Assembly: GCF_025869345.1 (NCBI RefSeq)
Contig: NZ_JAOZVW010000152.1
Location: forward strand, 1-64,000
Source: Sphingopyxis sp.
Lineage (GTDB): Bacteria; Pseudomonadota; Alphaproteobacteria; Sphingomonadales; Sphingomonadaceae
Direction: 5' to 3'
DNA length: 64,000 nt
Part shown: positions 1 to 9,055 of the stretch, in pieces
Position numbering within the stretch: position 1 is the stretch's first letter
How the letters are laid out: the number at the start of each line of letters is the position of its first letter
Notes under the pieces: generated by a model
What the model was told of the DNA's origin: nothing
Seen by the model: the letters and a program-made list of their open reading frames with translations, nothing else
Database searches by the model: none
Position numbers and translations under genes: made by a program

Positions 1-153
1 CGGTTCGGGCATCGAAGACTTTCCGACGCCTGCCGGCGTCCGAAACTCTCAACGAAAGCAGACGGTAGATTCGTAGGCGATCGCGAGCCGCTACACAGCT
101 AATCTTAGCCCTTCACTCAACGTCGAAAGCTGCCGATGCCCGGGCTCAGTTCT

Positions 154-2796
154 TCACGCGAGCAGAATCCGATTGGCATCGAGACCGCGATAGGCGCTAG
201 TGCGGCAACTCAGAACGATAACCTGCATCCGCTGGGCGGCTTCGGCCAGAATCTCGAGCATAACCTCGAAGCGGTCGTCGTCCGCAAAGACCAGCGCGTC
301 GTCGAGCATGAGCGATGCGGGCTTACCCTTCTCGATCAGCAGGTCGGCGAAAGCTATGCGCGTCAGGACAGCGAGTTGTTCCTGGGTTCCCTTGCTGAGA
401 TCGTCGGTGGCTTCTTCCCGGCCGCGCCGCGTGAGCAGGGTGGGCCGCAAGTCCTCTCCGAAGACGATGCCGGCATTGGGCAGCAAGCGCTCGATGAAGG
501 GGGCCACGCGCTGGGTGATCGGAGCGAGGAATCGTCGGGCAGTCTCGCGCTGGGCATCCCGGATTGTCTCGGCAAGGAGCGTGAGCATCTCTGCCTCTTC
601 CTTGAGCCGGTCATGGGCTGCGGCCGCAGCCTCCGCGAGCTCGGCGAACGCAGCGGCCCGGGTGGCGGGGCCGGCGCCGCCGAGCGTCTTGGCGCGTTCC
701 TCAAGCTGGGCGATCTCACCGACGAGCCCGAGCCGGTCGTTGACCAGCCGCTCCCGTCGTTTGCGAAGGGTGTCCCGGCGCTGGAGCAAGGCGGTCTCGT
801 CCAGCCCTTCAACGGCGCGCTGCGACTCGTCGCGGGCCAGGATCGCGCGGGATTCCTCCGTTTTCGCTGCGTCGAGCGCGGCGGTGAGCGCGGCGTCGTC
901 CATCGCATCGAGATCGGCGGTCAGTTGCTCGCCGAGCCGCGACACGTCGCCCGCCGTGCGTTCGACCTGGCCGGTTAGCTTGACGCTGGCGATCTGGGCT
1001 TCCTGCAAGGTATCGAGCGCGGCCTGGCGACGACCTTCGGCCTCGCGTTCGGCCGTGCGCGCTGTCTGCCACGCGCCATCGACATCCTCGGCCCCAGCAG
1101 CGCCTATGCCGGGCGACGCGCTCGCGCCCGGCCGCGTTTCCGACGCGAGGGCTCCGCGCAGGATTTCCAAGCCGGCGCCTATGTCGAGCGTCGCATCTTC
1201 GGGACAGGCGGCTTCAAGCTGGGCCGCGAGCATCACGACGGCCTGCGTGTCGTCGCGATGCGCCTGGGCCGCTTCCTTGGCCGCGAGCGGCGTGGCGCAG
1301 CCGACGTTGGCGAGAAAGGCGGCGAGATCCTGTTCGGCTGCGCGCAGCCTGGCCTGCGCCGGTTCGCCCGAAGCCGGCGGCATGACCGACACGGAGCCAA
1401 TTCCGTCCAACTCGAGACTCTGCGGTTCACTGATAGGAACGCGCAGACTGCCTTCGATCAGCGCGCCGTTGAGCTTCACAGCCGGCGCGGAGGGTAGCAG
1501 CTCGACCAAGAGGACCGCTGCGCCGGCGAAAGCGGCGGCGTGGGCCTCGGCGACCGTTTGTTCGAGGTTTAGCAATTCGCTCTGCGCGTCCGGCGTCATC
1601 CAGTTGGCATCCAGTGCCTCGCGGCGTGTCTGCAATTGGACCGCGATGTCCTCGGCCGCATCGAGCCGGAGAAAGGCGGTCGCCAGCGCGCGCTGCCGTG
1701 CCTGAGCGGCTTGGCTACGCTGCACCTCCAACAGTCGTTCTTCGGCCGTCCGGAGGGCGGTGCGTGCCGTTTCGAGCGCGGCATTTGCATCTTTTTCACT
1801 CTGGCGTGCGGTTTCCAGGATTGGCTCGTGATCATTGGCGGCGGCGCGTGCCGTCGTCGCAGCCTGCTCGGCCTGCTCAACCTGCGCGCGCAGATCGCGG
1901 CGGGCGGTTTCGCGCGCTTCTAGACGCGCGCGTTCGCCAGCTGCTTCGCGGAGCAAGGCTTCAGCGGTGCGCAGCGCCTGGCCTGCGGTTCTGGCGCGAT
2001 CGAGGTCGGCCTCAAGCTGGGCTAGTTTCTGGTGCTGCTCCGGATCGTCGAGTTCGGCAACGAGCCGCCGTAGTTCATTGCGTTTCGCCTCTAGGCGCTC
2101 AAGCACGCTGTCGAATTGCTCCAACTCGGCTTGTGCGGCGCGGGCGTCCTCGGCGGCCGATGCGGCGGCCTCCTGCGCATCGAGAAGGCGGCGGGCAGGC
2201 CGGCCAGTCGGAGTTTGATATTCGGCGAGGCTGCGTTCGATGGCCTGCAGAACGGTAGTGGTGCGCTGGCCGCCGGTCACGGCGCCGACTTCGCCAGCGA
2301 GGACTTCTTCGAGCGTCCGGCGGGCGCCTTGGCCTGGCGTTCCGAGCACGAAGGATTGACCCTGCTCGACCCAGAGCAGGCCCAAGGCGCCACGGCTGTC
2401 GTCGTCGGCGCCGCGATTTCCAGCCCGTGCAAAGCCAAGCAAAGTCTGCAAGCGTTCCTCCGCCTCATCGCCGGTGGCTCGCCCGGTCGGACCTTCGAGT
2501 TCGACCAAGGGGTTCTGGAGGAAGCGCTTGCGCAGTTTCCATCTCGCGTCGCCGAGATCGAAACCGAGCTCGATGGTCGGCGCGACCTCATCGCCATGCG
2601 GCCGAAACGAGCGGATGCGATCGCTCCGGGAGCCGTGCCGCTCGAACAGCACGGCGCGCAGGGCCTCGAGGACGGTCGATTTTCCGGCCTCATTCTGCTC
2701 GCATACGAGGTTCAGCCCGTCCTCGAACCCGGTCAGAAGCAGCGGCTGGCGGAATTTGCGGAAATTCTCGATGCGAAGCTCGCGGATCCTCATCAA
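154..2796 (-). CDS. YhaN/SbcC-like AAA ATPase with long coiled coils
   Basis: An 880-residue ATPase of the SbcC/Rad50-like YhaN group, expected to work with the phosphoesterase encoded just upstream. The N-terminus carries the Rad50-type start (RELRIENFRKF) and a Walker A NEAGKST near residues 35-41. The middle (about 200-650) is Ala/Glu/Arg-rich and reads as coiled coil. The C-terminus has the ABC signature SKGTQEQL, Walker B LMLDDALVF and a D-loop region. I see no CxxC zinc hook in the coiled coil, which fits YhaN rather than true SbcC. The start overlaps the stop of the phosphoesterase gene by 4 bp (ATGA), so the two are translationally coupled. The role in DNA end processing is inferred from the family. 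Confidence 0.88.
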   Translation of the reverse strand: MMRIRELRIENFRKFRQPLLLTGFEDGLNLVCEQNEAGKSTVLEALRAVLFERHGSRSDRIRSFRPHGDEVAPTIELGFDLGDARWKLRKRFLQNPLVELEGPTGRATGDEAEERLQTLLGFARAGNRGADDDSRGALGLLWVEQGQSFVLGTPGQGARRTLEEVLAGEVGAVTGGQRTTTVLQAIERSLAEYQTPTGRPARRLLDAQEAAASAAEDARAAQAELEQFDSVLERLEAKRNELRRLVAELDDPEQHQKLAQLEADLDRARTAGQALRTAEALLREAAGERARLEARETARRDLRAQVEQAEQAATTARAAANDHEPILETARQSEKDANAALETARTALRTAEERLLEVQRSQAAQARQRALATAFLRLDAAEDIAVQLQTRREALDANWMTPDAQSELLNLEQTVAEAHAAAFAGAAVLLVELLPSAPAVKLNGALIEGSLRVPISEPQSLELDGIGSVSVMPPASGEPAQARLRAAEQDLAAFLANVGCATPLAAKEAAQAHRDDTQAVVMLAAQLEAACPEDATLDIGAGLEILRGALASETRPGASASPGIGAAGAEDVDGAWQTARTAEREAEGRRQAALDTLQEAQIASVKLTGQVERTAGDVSRLGEQLTADLDAMDDAALTAALDAAKTEESRAILARDESQRAVEGLDETALLQRRDTLRKRRERLVNDRLGLVGEIAQLEERAKTLGGAGPATRAAAFAELAEAAAAAHDRLKEEAEMLTLLAETIRDAQRETARRFLAPITQRVAPFIERLLPNAGIVFGEDLRPTLLTRRGREEATDDLSKGTQEQLAVLTRIAFADLLIEKGKPASLMLDDALVFADDDRFEVMLEILAEAAQRMQVIVLSCRTSAYRGLDANRILLA

Positions 2797-3911
2797 CGCG
2801 CCTCCAGCCGGTCGGCGCGGCGCTGCTCGACATAGAGGCGTTCGAGCGCCGCCGCCGCGCGCTTACCGGCGGCATCGTCGGTTGCCGACAGCGCTTGCAG
2901 CCGCTCGGCGGCGACGCGCAGCACGCCGTTGGCGTCGATGTCGGCAAGATCGGCGTCGGTCGGACGAGCGTAGAGATCGTCGAGATTGAGATCGAGCCAG
3001 CGGACCTCGTGGGCCAACTCGCTTTCGAGACGATCACGAAGCGCGACGCGCTCGGCGAGCGTGAGCAGGCCGGACAGCCGGAGCCGGAGCACGAGATGCT
3101 GTCGCTCAATGCCGGGCGCGAGATTGACGAGGAGTCTGTCGAGCTCAGCCGCGCTGCCAAGCGACCAGTTTTCTGACATCCAATGATAGCGGCCGATTTC
3201 CACCTGCGCGACGTCCGGCGCTTCGCCGGCCAGATCGACGCGGAGCGCCACGCCGCTCACCTCGCGATCGAAATCGTCGGGTTCGGGTGTTCCGGAATAG
3301 TGGGTCAGGGGATCAATCTCGCGGCGGCCATGCCAGTCGCCGAGCGCTAAATAGGCAAGGCCGGCGCGGCGGGCGCGGTCGGGTGCTATCAGGTTCGCCG
3401 CGGGCGTGCTCGACCCGAAATCGCGGATCGGGCCGTGGGCGAGGCCGATCCGTTTGGCGCCATCCGGCGTTTCGGCATGGTCAAACCAGGCCGTCGGATC
3501 ATCCTGCGTCCGCTTATACTGGAGCGGCGCGGGCAGCAGCCAATATCCTTCGGCGAGTTCGATCGGCTGCGGTTCGAAACAGACGACCACCGTTTCCGGC
3601 GCCTCGCCGGCCAGACGGCTCCACAGACCGTCCGCGCGCGCCGGATCATGGTTCCCGGGCAATAAAACCCAGCGGATGTCGGCGGCAGCCTTCATGCGCG
3701 TCAGCGCTTGGCGATAGATCCGGTCGCCGGGCTCAGGGCTGTCGAATACGTCACCGGCCACCAGCACGAGGCCGGCACCTTCGCGTCGCGCCGCGGCCGC
3801 CAGCGCATCGATCGCGTCCAGCCGCGCTTCGAGCAGAGCAGCGCGCGCTTGTTCCGATGCGCGTCCGAACGGCTTGCCGAGCTGCCAGTCAGACGTGTGA
3901 ATGAAACGCAT
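2793..3911 (-). CDS. YhaO/SbcD-like metallophosphoesterase
   Basis: A 372-residue calcineurin-like phosphoesterase, the nuclease partner of the SbcC-like protein encoded downstream. Metal-binding motifs appear in order: SDWQLG near the start (D-x-H position carrying W-Q), AGDVFD near residue 53, GNHDP near 86, and LAHGPI and LGDWHGR further on. The family is the Mre11/SbcD group, which cleaves DNA ends in a complex with the Rad50-like ATPase. The gene starts 24 bp after the large helicase-nuclease gene, so all three may be one transcript. The first motif differs from canonical D-x-H because the residue after Asp is Trp followed by Gln, so metal binding at that site should not be assumed. Confidence 0.85.
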   Translation of the reverse strand: MRFIHTSDWQLGKPFGRASEQARAALLEARLDAIDALAAAARREGAGLVLVAGDVFDSPEPGDRIYRQALTRMKAAADIRWVLLPGNHDPARADGLWSRLAGEAPETVVVCFEPQPIELAEGYWLLPAPLQYKRTQDDPTAWFDHAETPDGAKRIGLAHGPIRDFGSSTPAANLIAPDRARRAGLAYLALGDWHGRREIDPLTHYSGTPEPDDFDREVSGVALRVDLAGEAPDVAQVEIGRYHWMSENWSLGSAAELDRLLVNLAPGIERQHLVLRLRLSGLLTLAERVALRDRLESELAHEVRWLDLNLDDLYARPTDADLADIDANGVLRVAAERLQALSATDDAAGKRAAAALERLYVEQRRADRLEAR

Positions 3912-3935
3912 TGGTTTCTCCGATTCGGACGGGCT

Positions 3936-6900
3936 TCATTTGACGAGCACCAGCAAGTCCCCGCGATCTTCCAGATCGCCTGACTCGAGCGTGCGGTCGA
4001 TCACAGCTTCGATGACCGCCCGAAGCTGCGCGCTCGTAGAGAGGAAGCCGAAGCTTCGCGATACCGCGAGCACGAGATCGTGGCGACCAGCGCCATAGTT
4101 GGCGTTGACGATATCGAGGACCGCCTGCCGGATTTCGGCGGGCGGCAGCATTTCGGGTTTGCGCAGCGTCGGTGAGGTCACGCCCGAGCGATCGCGCACG
4201 ACGAGCGGCTTGCCCGGCCAGACGTAAAAGGGCCCGCCCTCGATCATCCCCTTGCGAACCGCGACGCCGAGCGCCCGGTCGACATGGCCGCGGATACGGC
4301 TTCCGGCGCGCGCGAGGCCCCAGAGCATCCGGATGCGCGCGGCGACTTCGTCGCCATGGATCGGCGACTCGATCTCGACGATCTTCGCGACATAATCGGC
4401 CATCAGCGCGAGCGAGGTCTCATGCGGCTCGGAGGCGCGCATGACGGGGAAGTCGGCCTCGACATAGGCCGAAGGTCGCACCTCGTGCCGCGGCCTGTCA
4501 CCGACGATCGCGGTCACGATATCGGTGTCGCCGACCGTCTCGGTCTCGAAGCTGACGGGCACGGCTGGCGGTGCGCGATAGCCTTCCTCGTCGCGCGCCG
4601 CCCATTCCGCCTTCGCGCCGGCGACCGCCGCCTCGATCTTCGCGAGTTCGGCTTGCGGCCGCAGATACCAATCGGCACTCCAGACGCGGTGGATGATCCA
4701 GTTATGCGCCTCGAGCACCTGCTGGCGCAGCCGGTCGCGGTCGCGCGCCGAACGTGAGGAATGATATTGGGCGCCGTCGCATTCGATCCCGAGAAGGAAG
4801 CGTCCGGGTTTTTCGGGATCCGATATCGCGAGATCGACCCGGAAGCCCGACGCCCCGATCTGGCGCTTCACGTCATAGCCGAGGGCCTGCAACCGCTCGC
4901 AGACCTGGATTTCGAACTCGCTGTCGAAATCCTCGCCCGACACTTCGCCCATCCCGAAATGACCGGTCTCGGCGAAGGTCAGGAAGAGCTTGAGCGCCGC
5001 GACGCCGCGCGCTTTCGTCCGCTCGAGATCGATATCGGCGCCTGTGAAGTTGCAGAAAATCTCGCAGCGCAGCTTGGCGCGCGAGATGAGCACATTGAGA
5101 CGGCGCTCGCCGCCCTCGCCGCTCAGCGGACCGAAGGCGTGAGCGAGATAGCCCTGCTCGGATTTGCCGTAACCGACCGAAATGAAGATGATGTCACGCT
5201 CGTCGCCCTGGATATTCTCCAGATTCTTGACGAAGAAGGGCTCGGCGCCGCCGCCCAGGAAAAACTCCTCGACGTCCGGATTCTCGCGGCGCAGCAGTTC
5301 GAGCTCTTTCAGGATCGCCTGACGCTGCGCGACCGAGAAGGTCGCGACCCCGAGCGACTGCCCGGGATGTTCGCGCGCGTGGCGGATCACCGCCTCGGCG
5401 ACGTGTCGCGCCTCGCGGATGTTGGTCCGCGTGCCACCGCGGTCGTAGTGCGCATCTTTGAGGAGATTGAACTTCAGCCCCATGCCGGCGACCGCGTCGT
5501 AGGGGCTCGGCACGATGAAGAGCTTGTTCTCGTAGAATTCGCGGTTCGACACCGCGATCAGCGACTGGTGCTTCGAGCGATAATGCCAGCTCAGCATGCG
5601 CGAGGGCACGCCCTTGGCGAGGCAGAGCTCGAGGATGCTCTCGGCGTCCTTGGCCTCGATCGGGATCCCCTCGTCGATCTCCTCGCCATCGTCCTCGCCG
5701 GTGAGCTTCTTGAAGAAGGCGGTCGGCGGCAGCTGCTTTTCATCGCCGACGACGACGAGCTGGCCGGCGCGCGCGATGGCACCGAGCGCATCGACGGGCT
5801 CGATTTGGCTCGCTTCGTCCATGACCAGAATATCGAACTCTATCGCGCCGGGCTTGAGGAACTGCGCGACCGAGAGCGGGCTCATCATGAAGACGGGCTT
5901 GAGCTGCTGGATCGCCGGACCCGCCTTGTCGAGCAGGATGCGGATGGGCGCGTGGCGGCGCTTCTTCGCGATCTCGGCGTTGAGGATACCGAGCGGGCCG
6001 ATGCCCGCGGCGCCCGACGGGCGGCCGGCGGCATGCGCCGCGACGATTTGTTCCTGCGCGAGCGCGATCCGCGCCCGGTCGAGCTGGCGGAAGTCGCCGA
6101 CCATGGCATTATGATGATCGCCGTCGAACCCGCGAAGCTCGGGCCAGGCCTCGAACAGGGCCACCCGCAGCACTTCGGCATAGGCGTGCGCATAGGCGCC
6201 GGGCAGCTCGCCAGGCGCAACCGCTCCATCGAGGAGCGCCGCGACGAGGCTCGCGCCGCCCGCATCGGCAAGCGCGCGGGCCCGCGCATGGAAGGCGGTC
6301 CAGCGGCTCAGCCCCTCAAGATTGACGGACCAGCCTTCGAGCCGCGCGGCGAGGCGATCAAGCCCGGTTCCCGACAATGCCTCCGCCCCGAGCGAGCGCT
6401 TCAGATCCAGATGGAGATGCCCGAACAGATCGCGCAGCGATGCATCGAGATTGGGAAGCTGGACCGCGAGGTCGGTACGCGCATGTTCGATCGCGTCGAT
6501 GTCGGCGCCCGCGGCGAGGCGTGACCAGACACTGCCCGGCTGTCCCTCGTGGCGAACGCGCCAGGCGTGGACCGCCTCGAGCCGGTCCCAGTCGGACCGC
6601 TCGCCTTTCCACGCGCTGCCGAACATCGCGCCCGTAGCGCTCGCCTTCTCGAACGCGGTTCGCGCCGCCTGCGCCTCGACCGCTTCGTCGATGAGCGCGA
6701 TCCGCTCGTCCTGCGAGCCGGGCAGTTCGGTCTTCAGATAGGAGCGGAGCAGCGCGAGCTGCGCCCGGTAATTGCTGTCCAGGATGCGGAAGAGACTGGC
6801 GCCCTTGGTCACGACCGCGAGGCGGATCGCCGACCAGTCCGCGCCAAGACCCGCGGCATTGACCTTGGCTTCGGCGTCGCCCCAGAGCGCGGCGAGCCGC

Positions 6901-8690
6901 CGGCCCGCCGCGATCAACTCGGCGGCGCGCTCCGCATCGGACGACCAGAGCGGATCGCTCATCGCCGCAAGATCGGTGCCCGCGGGGATCGGGGTCACGG
7001 ACAGCTCGCCGAGTGCGACGGTGAGATCCGAGAAGAGCAAAGCCTCGTCGGTGCCAAGTTCGCGCGCCGCGACGCCCGCGACCGATCGCACGCGCGCGAG
7101 CGCCTCCGCGGCGATCCGGATCCGCGCGCCGAGCGCTTCGCGTTCGACGGGATCGAGCGGCCCGCAGTGAACGCCGATCCAGGGATCCGCGGCCGGCTCG
7201 CCCAGCGCCTTCGCGCGCTCGGCGACTTCCGCCGCAAGCGCCTGAACCTCGGCGGCGCGCTGCCGCGACCAGCTTTCGGCCTTATCCAGCGGATAGGCTG
7301 CCATGCCCACACGGTCCCCCACGGACGCGAGACGTCCTAGGATCGCGTGAGGCGAGAGCTCGGAGGGTGCGAGCGGCGTGTGGAGACGGGCGGCGAAGCG
7401 ATTGAGATCGTCGCCCGTCGCCCCGAGCTTGTCGACAACGGTGAGGTCGCCGCGCGCGCCGCGATGCTGGGCATCGCGGGTGCGCTTGAGCTCTTCGAGG
7501 AGCGAGCGCTTGTTCGCCTTGTTGGAGTGAAGCTCGAGCGTCGGCGGCCCGAGCCCGACCTGCTGGAGCCGGCGGTGGACGACTTCGAGCGCCGCCATCT
7601 TCTCGGCGACGAACAGCACTTTCTTGCCGCGCGCGACGGCGGCGGCGATGATGTTGGTGATCGTCTGCGACTTGCCGGTTCCGGGCGGCCCCTTGACGAC
7701 GAGCGACCGCCCGCCGGCGGCCTCGGCGATGACCACGGTCTGCGAGCTGTCGGCATCGACGACATGATGAAGTTCGATCGGACGAATGGCGTCGTCGATC
7801 CGGACGTCGTCGGCGACGATCGGCTCGGTCGCGGGAAAGCCGTCGCGCAGCAGTGCGGCGATGGTCGCCTTCGCGTCGATTGCGCCGTCCGCCGGCCAAT
7901 TGTCGGGATCGAGATCGCGGTACATCAGGAATTTGGAGAAGGAAAAGAAGCCGAGGACCATGGCGTCGGGCAGCACTTCCCAGCGCGCCTGGCTCGACAC
8001 TGTAGCAGCGACCCGCGCGCAATAGGCGGCGAGATCGACTTCGTCCTCGTCCTTGAAATCCTCGATGACGAGCCCGAACTCGACCCTCATCTTCGCCTGC
8101 AGCGTGAGGTTCGGCGACGGGGGTTCGTCGCGCCCCTTGAGCTTGAACCGGTCGGCCGCGCTGCTGCGATCGAGGCGGACGGGCAGCAGCACGAGCGGGG
8201 CGTGGCGCGCGATGTCCGAGGTGTCGCTGTCGTACCAGCGCAGCAACCCGATCGCGAGGTAGAGTATATTGACTCCCTGCTCCTGTTCGAGAGTCTGGGC
8301 GTCGTACCAGATGTCGAAGAGCCGCTTCTGCAGCCCTTCGGAGGTGAGGCGCGTCTGGAGGCGGAGATCCCTGTGCCGCCCCGCGACGCCGCGCGCATCG
8401 ACGACATCCTCGTCGGGCTGCGGGATGCCGCCGGTGACATCGTCGTCGGGATCGAGTTCGGCGCGCTCTTCCTCACTGAGCTTGACGCCGGGGAGAAAGC
8501 TCAAGGCCTTGCCGTCATCGAGGAGCCTGAACACCTCGGTCGATTTCTCGTCGACGATTTCAATCGCGCGATTGTTTCGCGTTCGAAGCGGAGTGTTAAG
8601 CAGACGATTGCGCGTCGACAGATCGAGAAGCGCGTGACGCTCCTTGAGCAGGCGGTCGCGGATCGACGCGAGCGGTTCCATATCGGCCAT
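3936..8690 (-). CDS. DUF4011-SF1 helicase-REase-DUF3320 giant protein
   Basis: A 1584-residue multidomain protein. The N-terminal part (about 10-250) resembles DUF4011. An SF1/UPF1-like helicase follows, with Walker A GPPGTGKS near residues 336-343 and motif II VMDEASQIEP near 958; its C-terminal motifs include SWHYRSKH and QGDERDIIFIS. A Vsr/MTES_1575-type endonuclease-like domain lies near 1260-1370, with FRVDLAI and GIECDGAQYHSS, consistent with a D...ExD metal site. A DUF3320-like segment follows around 1440-1500. This domain order occurs repeatedly in bacterial defence islands, where it is thought to unwind and cut foreign DNA. It lies upstream of yhaO/yhaN on the same strand. Its own promoter is probably in the 365 bp before it. 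Confidence 0.88.
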   Translation of the reverse strand: MADMEPLASIRDRLLKERHALLDLSTRNRLLNTPLRTRNNRAIEIVDEKSTEVFRLLDDGKALSFLPGVKLSEEERAELDPDDDVTGGIPQPDEDVVDARGVAGRHRDLRLQTRLTSEGLQKRLFDIWYDAQTLEQEQGVNILYLAIGLLRWYDSDTSDIARHAPLVLLPVRLDRSSAADRFKLKGRDEPPSPNLTLQAKMRVEFGLVIEDFKDEDEVDLAAYCARVAATVSSQARWEVLPDAMVLGFFSFSKFLMYRDLDPDNWPADGAIDAKATIAALLRDGFPATEPIVADDVRIDDAIRPIELHHVVDADSSQTVVIAEAAGGRSLVVKGPPGTGKSQTITNIIAAAVARGKKVLFVAEKMAALEVVHRRLQQVGLGPPTLELHSNKANKRSLLEELKRTRDAQHRGARGDLTVVDKLGATGDDLNRFAARLHTPLAPSELSPHAILGRLASVGDRVGMAAYPLDKAESWSRQRAAEVQALAAEVAERAKALGEPAADPWIGVHCGPLDPVEREALGARIRIAAEALARVRSVAGVAARELGTDEALLFSDLTVALGELSVTPIPAGTDLAAMSDPLWSSDAERAAELIAAGRRLAALWGDAEAKVNAAGLGADWSAIRLAVVTKGASLFRILDSNYRAQLALLRSYLKTELPGSQDERIALIDEAVEAQAARTAFEKASATGAMFGSAWKGERSDWDRLEAVHAWRVRHEGQPGSVWSRLAAGADIDAIEHARTDLAVQLPNLDASLRDLFGHLHLDLKRSLGAEALSGTGLDRLAARLEGWSVNLEGLSRWTAFHARARALADAGGASLVAALLDGAVAPGELPGAYAHAYAEVLRVALFEAWPELRGFDGDHHNAMVGDFRQLDRARIALAQEQIVAAHAAGRPSGAAGIGPLGILNAEIAKKRRHAPIRILLDKAGPAIQQLKPVFMMSPLSVAQFLKPGAIEFDILVMDEASQIEPVDALGAIARAGQLVVVGDEKQLPPTAFFKKLTGEDDGEEIDEGIPIEAKDAESILELCLAKGVPSRMLSWHYRSKHQSLIAVSNREFYENKLFIVPSPYDAVAGMGLKFNLLKDAHYDRGGTRTNIREARHVAEAVIRHAREHPGQSLGVATFSVAQRQAILKELELLRRENPDVEEFFLGGGAEPFFVKNLENIQGDERDIIFISVGYGKSEQGYLAHAFGPLSGEGGERRLNVLISRAKLRCEIFCNFTGADIDLERTKARGVAALKLFLTFAETGHFGMGEVSGEDFDSEFEIQVCERLQALGYDVKRQIGASGFRVDLAISDPEKPGRFLLGIECDGAQYHSSRSARDRDRLRQQVLEAHNWIIHRVWSADWYLRPQAELAKIEAAVAGAKAEWAARDEEGYRAPPAVPVSFETETVGDTDIVTAIVGDRPRHEVRPSAYVEADFPVMRASEPHETSLALMADYVAKIVEIESPIHGDEVAARIRMLWGLARAGSRIRGHVDRALGVAVRKGMIEGGPFYVWPGKPLVVRDRSGVTSPTLRKPEMLPPAEIRQAVLDIVNANYGAGRHDLVLAVSRSFGFLSTSAQLRAVIEAVIDRTLESGDLEDRGDLLVLVK

Positions 8691-9055
8691 TGATTCTCTT
8701 CCCCCTATACAAGGGCTACACCGTCAGCGACGGTCACGCCAAGCGCCGAAAGTCAAACTTTGTCTCGGTTAGACAAGTAAATCAGACATTTTCTTAGATT
8801 CTGCCTGAGCTATCAGCCACATCGGATCATTTTTTCGTTCTAGAGTTTGCGCAACGGCCTCGCCAGCGTGGTGACAGCGGTAACGATACCGAGATGAGCG
8901 ACGAAGGGCTGGGGCAGAAAGGAGAGTTATGACTACGCCTCCGAACTGTACCCGGCTCGACTACTGTCGCAGCCCGCCGTCGCCGCTTCTGCATAGCATC
9001 GAGCTCAGCGAGATTCCCCGCAACAAGGAAATCACGGTCCAAGCGGGAATGACTT
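8691..9055 (-). other. Intergenic region upstream of the giant helicase
   Basis: This is a relatively AT-rich 365-bp gap between the helicase start and the stop of the JAB-E1 gene. It contains a short inverted repeat at 8760-8776. A plus-strand reading frame from 8929 has a good Shine-Dalgarno (aaaggag) before its ATG, but it runs into the antisense of the JAB-E1 tail and has no recognisable domain, so I do not call it a gene. Confidence 0.5.
8760..8776. promoter_or_regulatory. Inverted repeat, possible operator
   Basis: TTGTCT and AGACAA arms (6 bp each) are separated by a 5-bp loop (CGGTT), 70-87 bp upstream of the large helicase start. The spot is AT-rich compared with the rest of the window. 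It could be an operator for the helicase gene. No regulator is known for it. Confidence 0.3.

Noticed and set aside
1-153. Possible gene end at the left edge of the window
   Set aside because: All frames are short and without recognisable sequence; the gap is only 153 bp and the neighbouring gene lies beyond the window.
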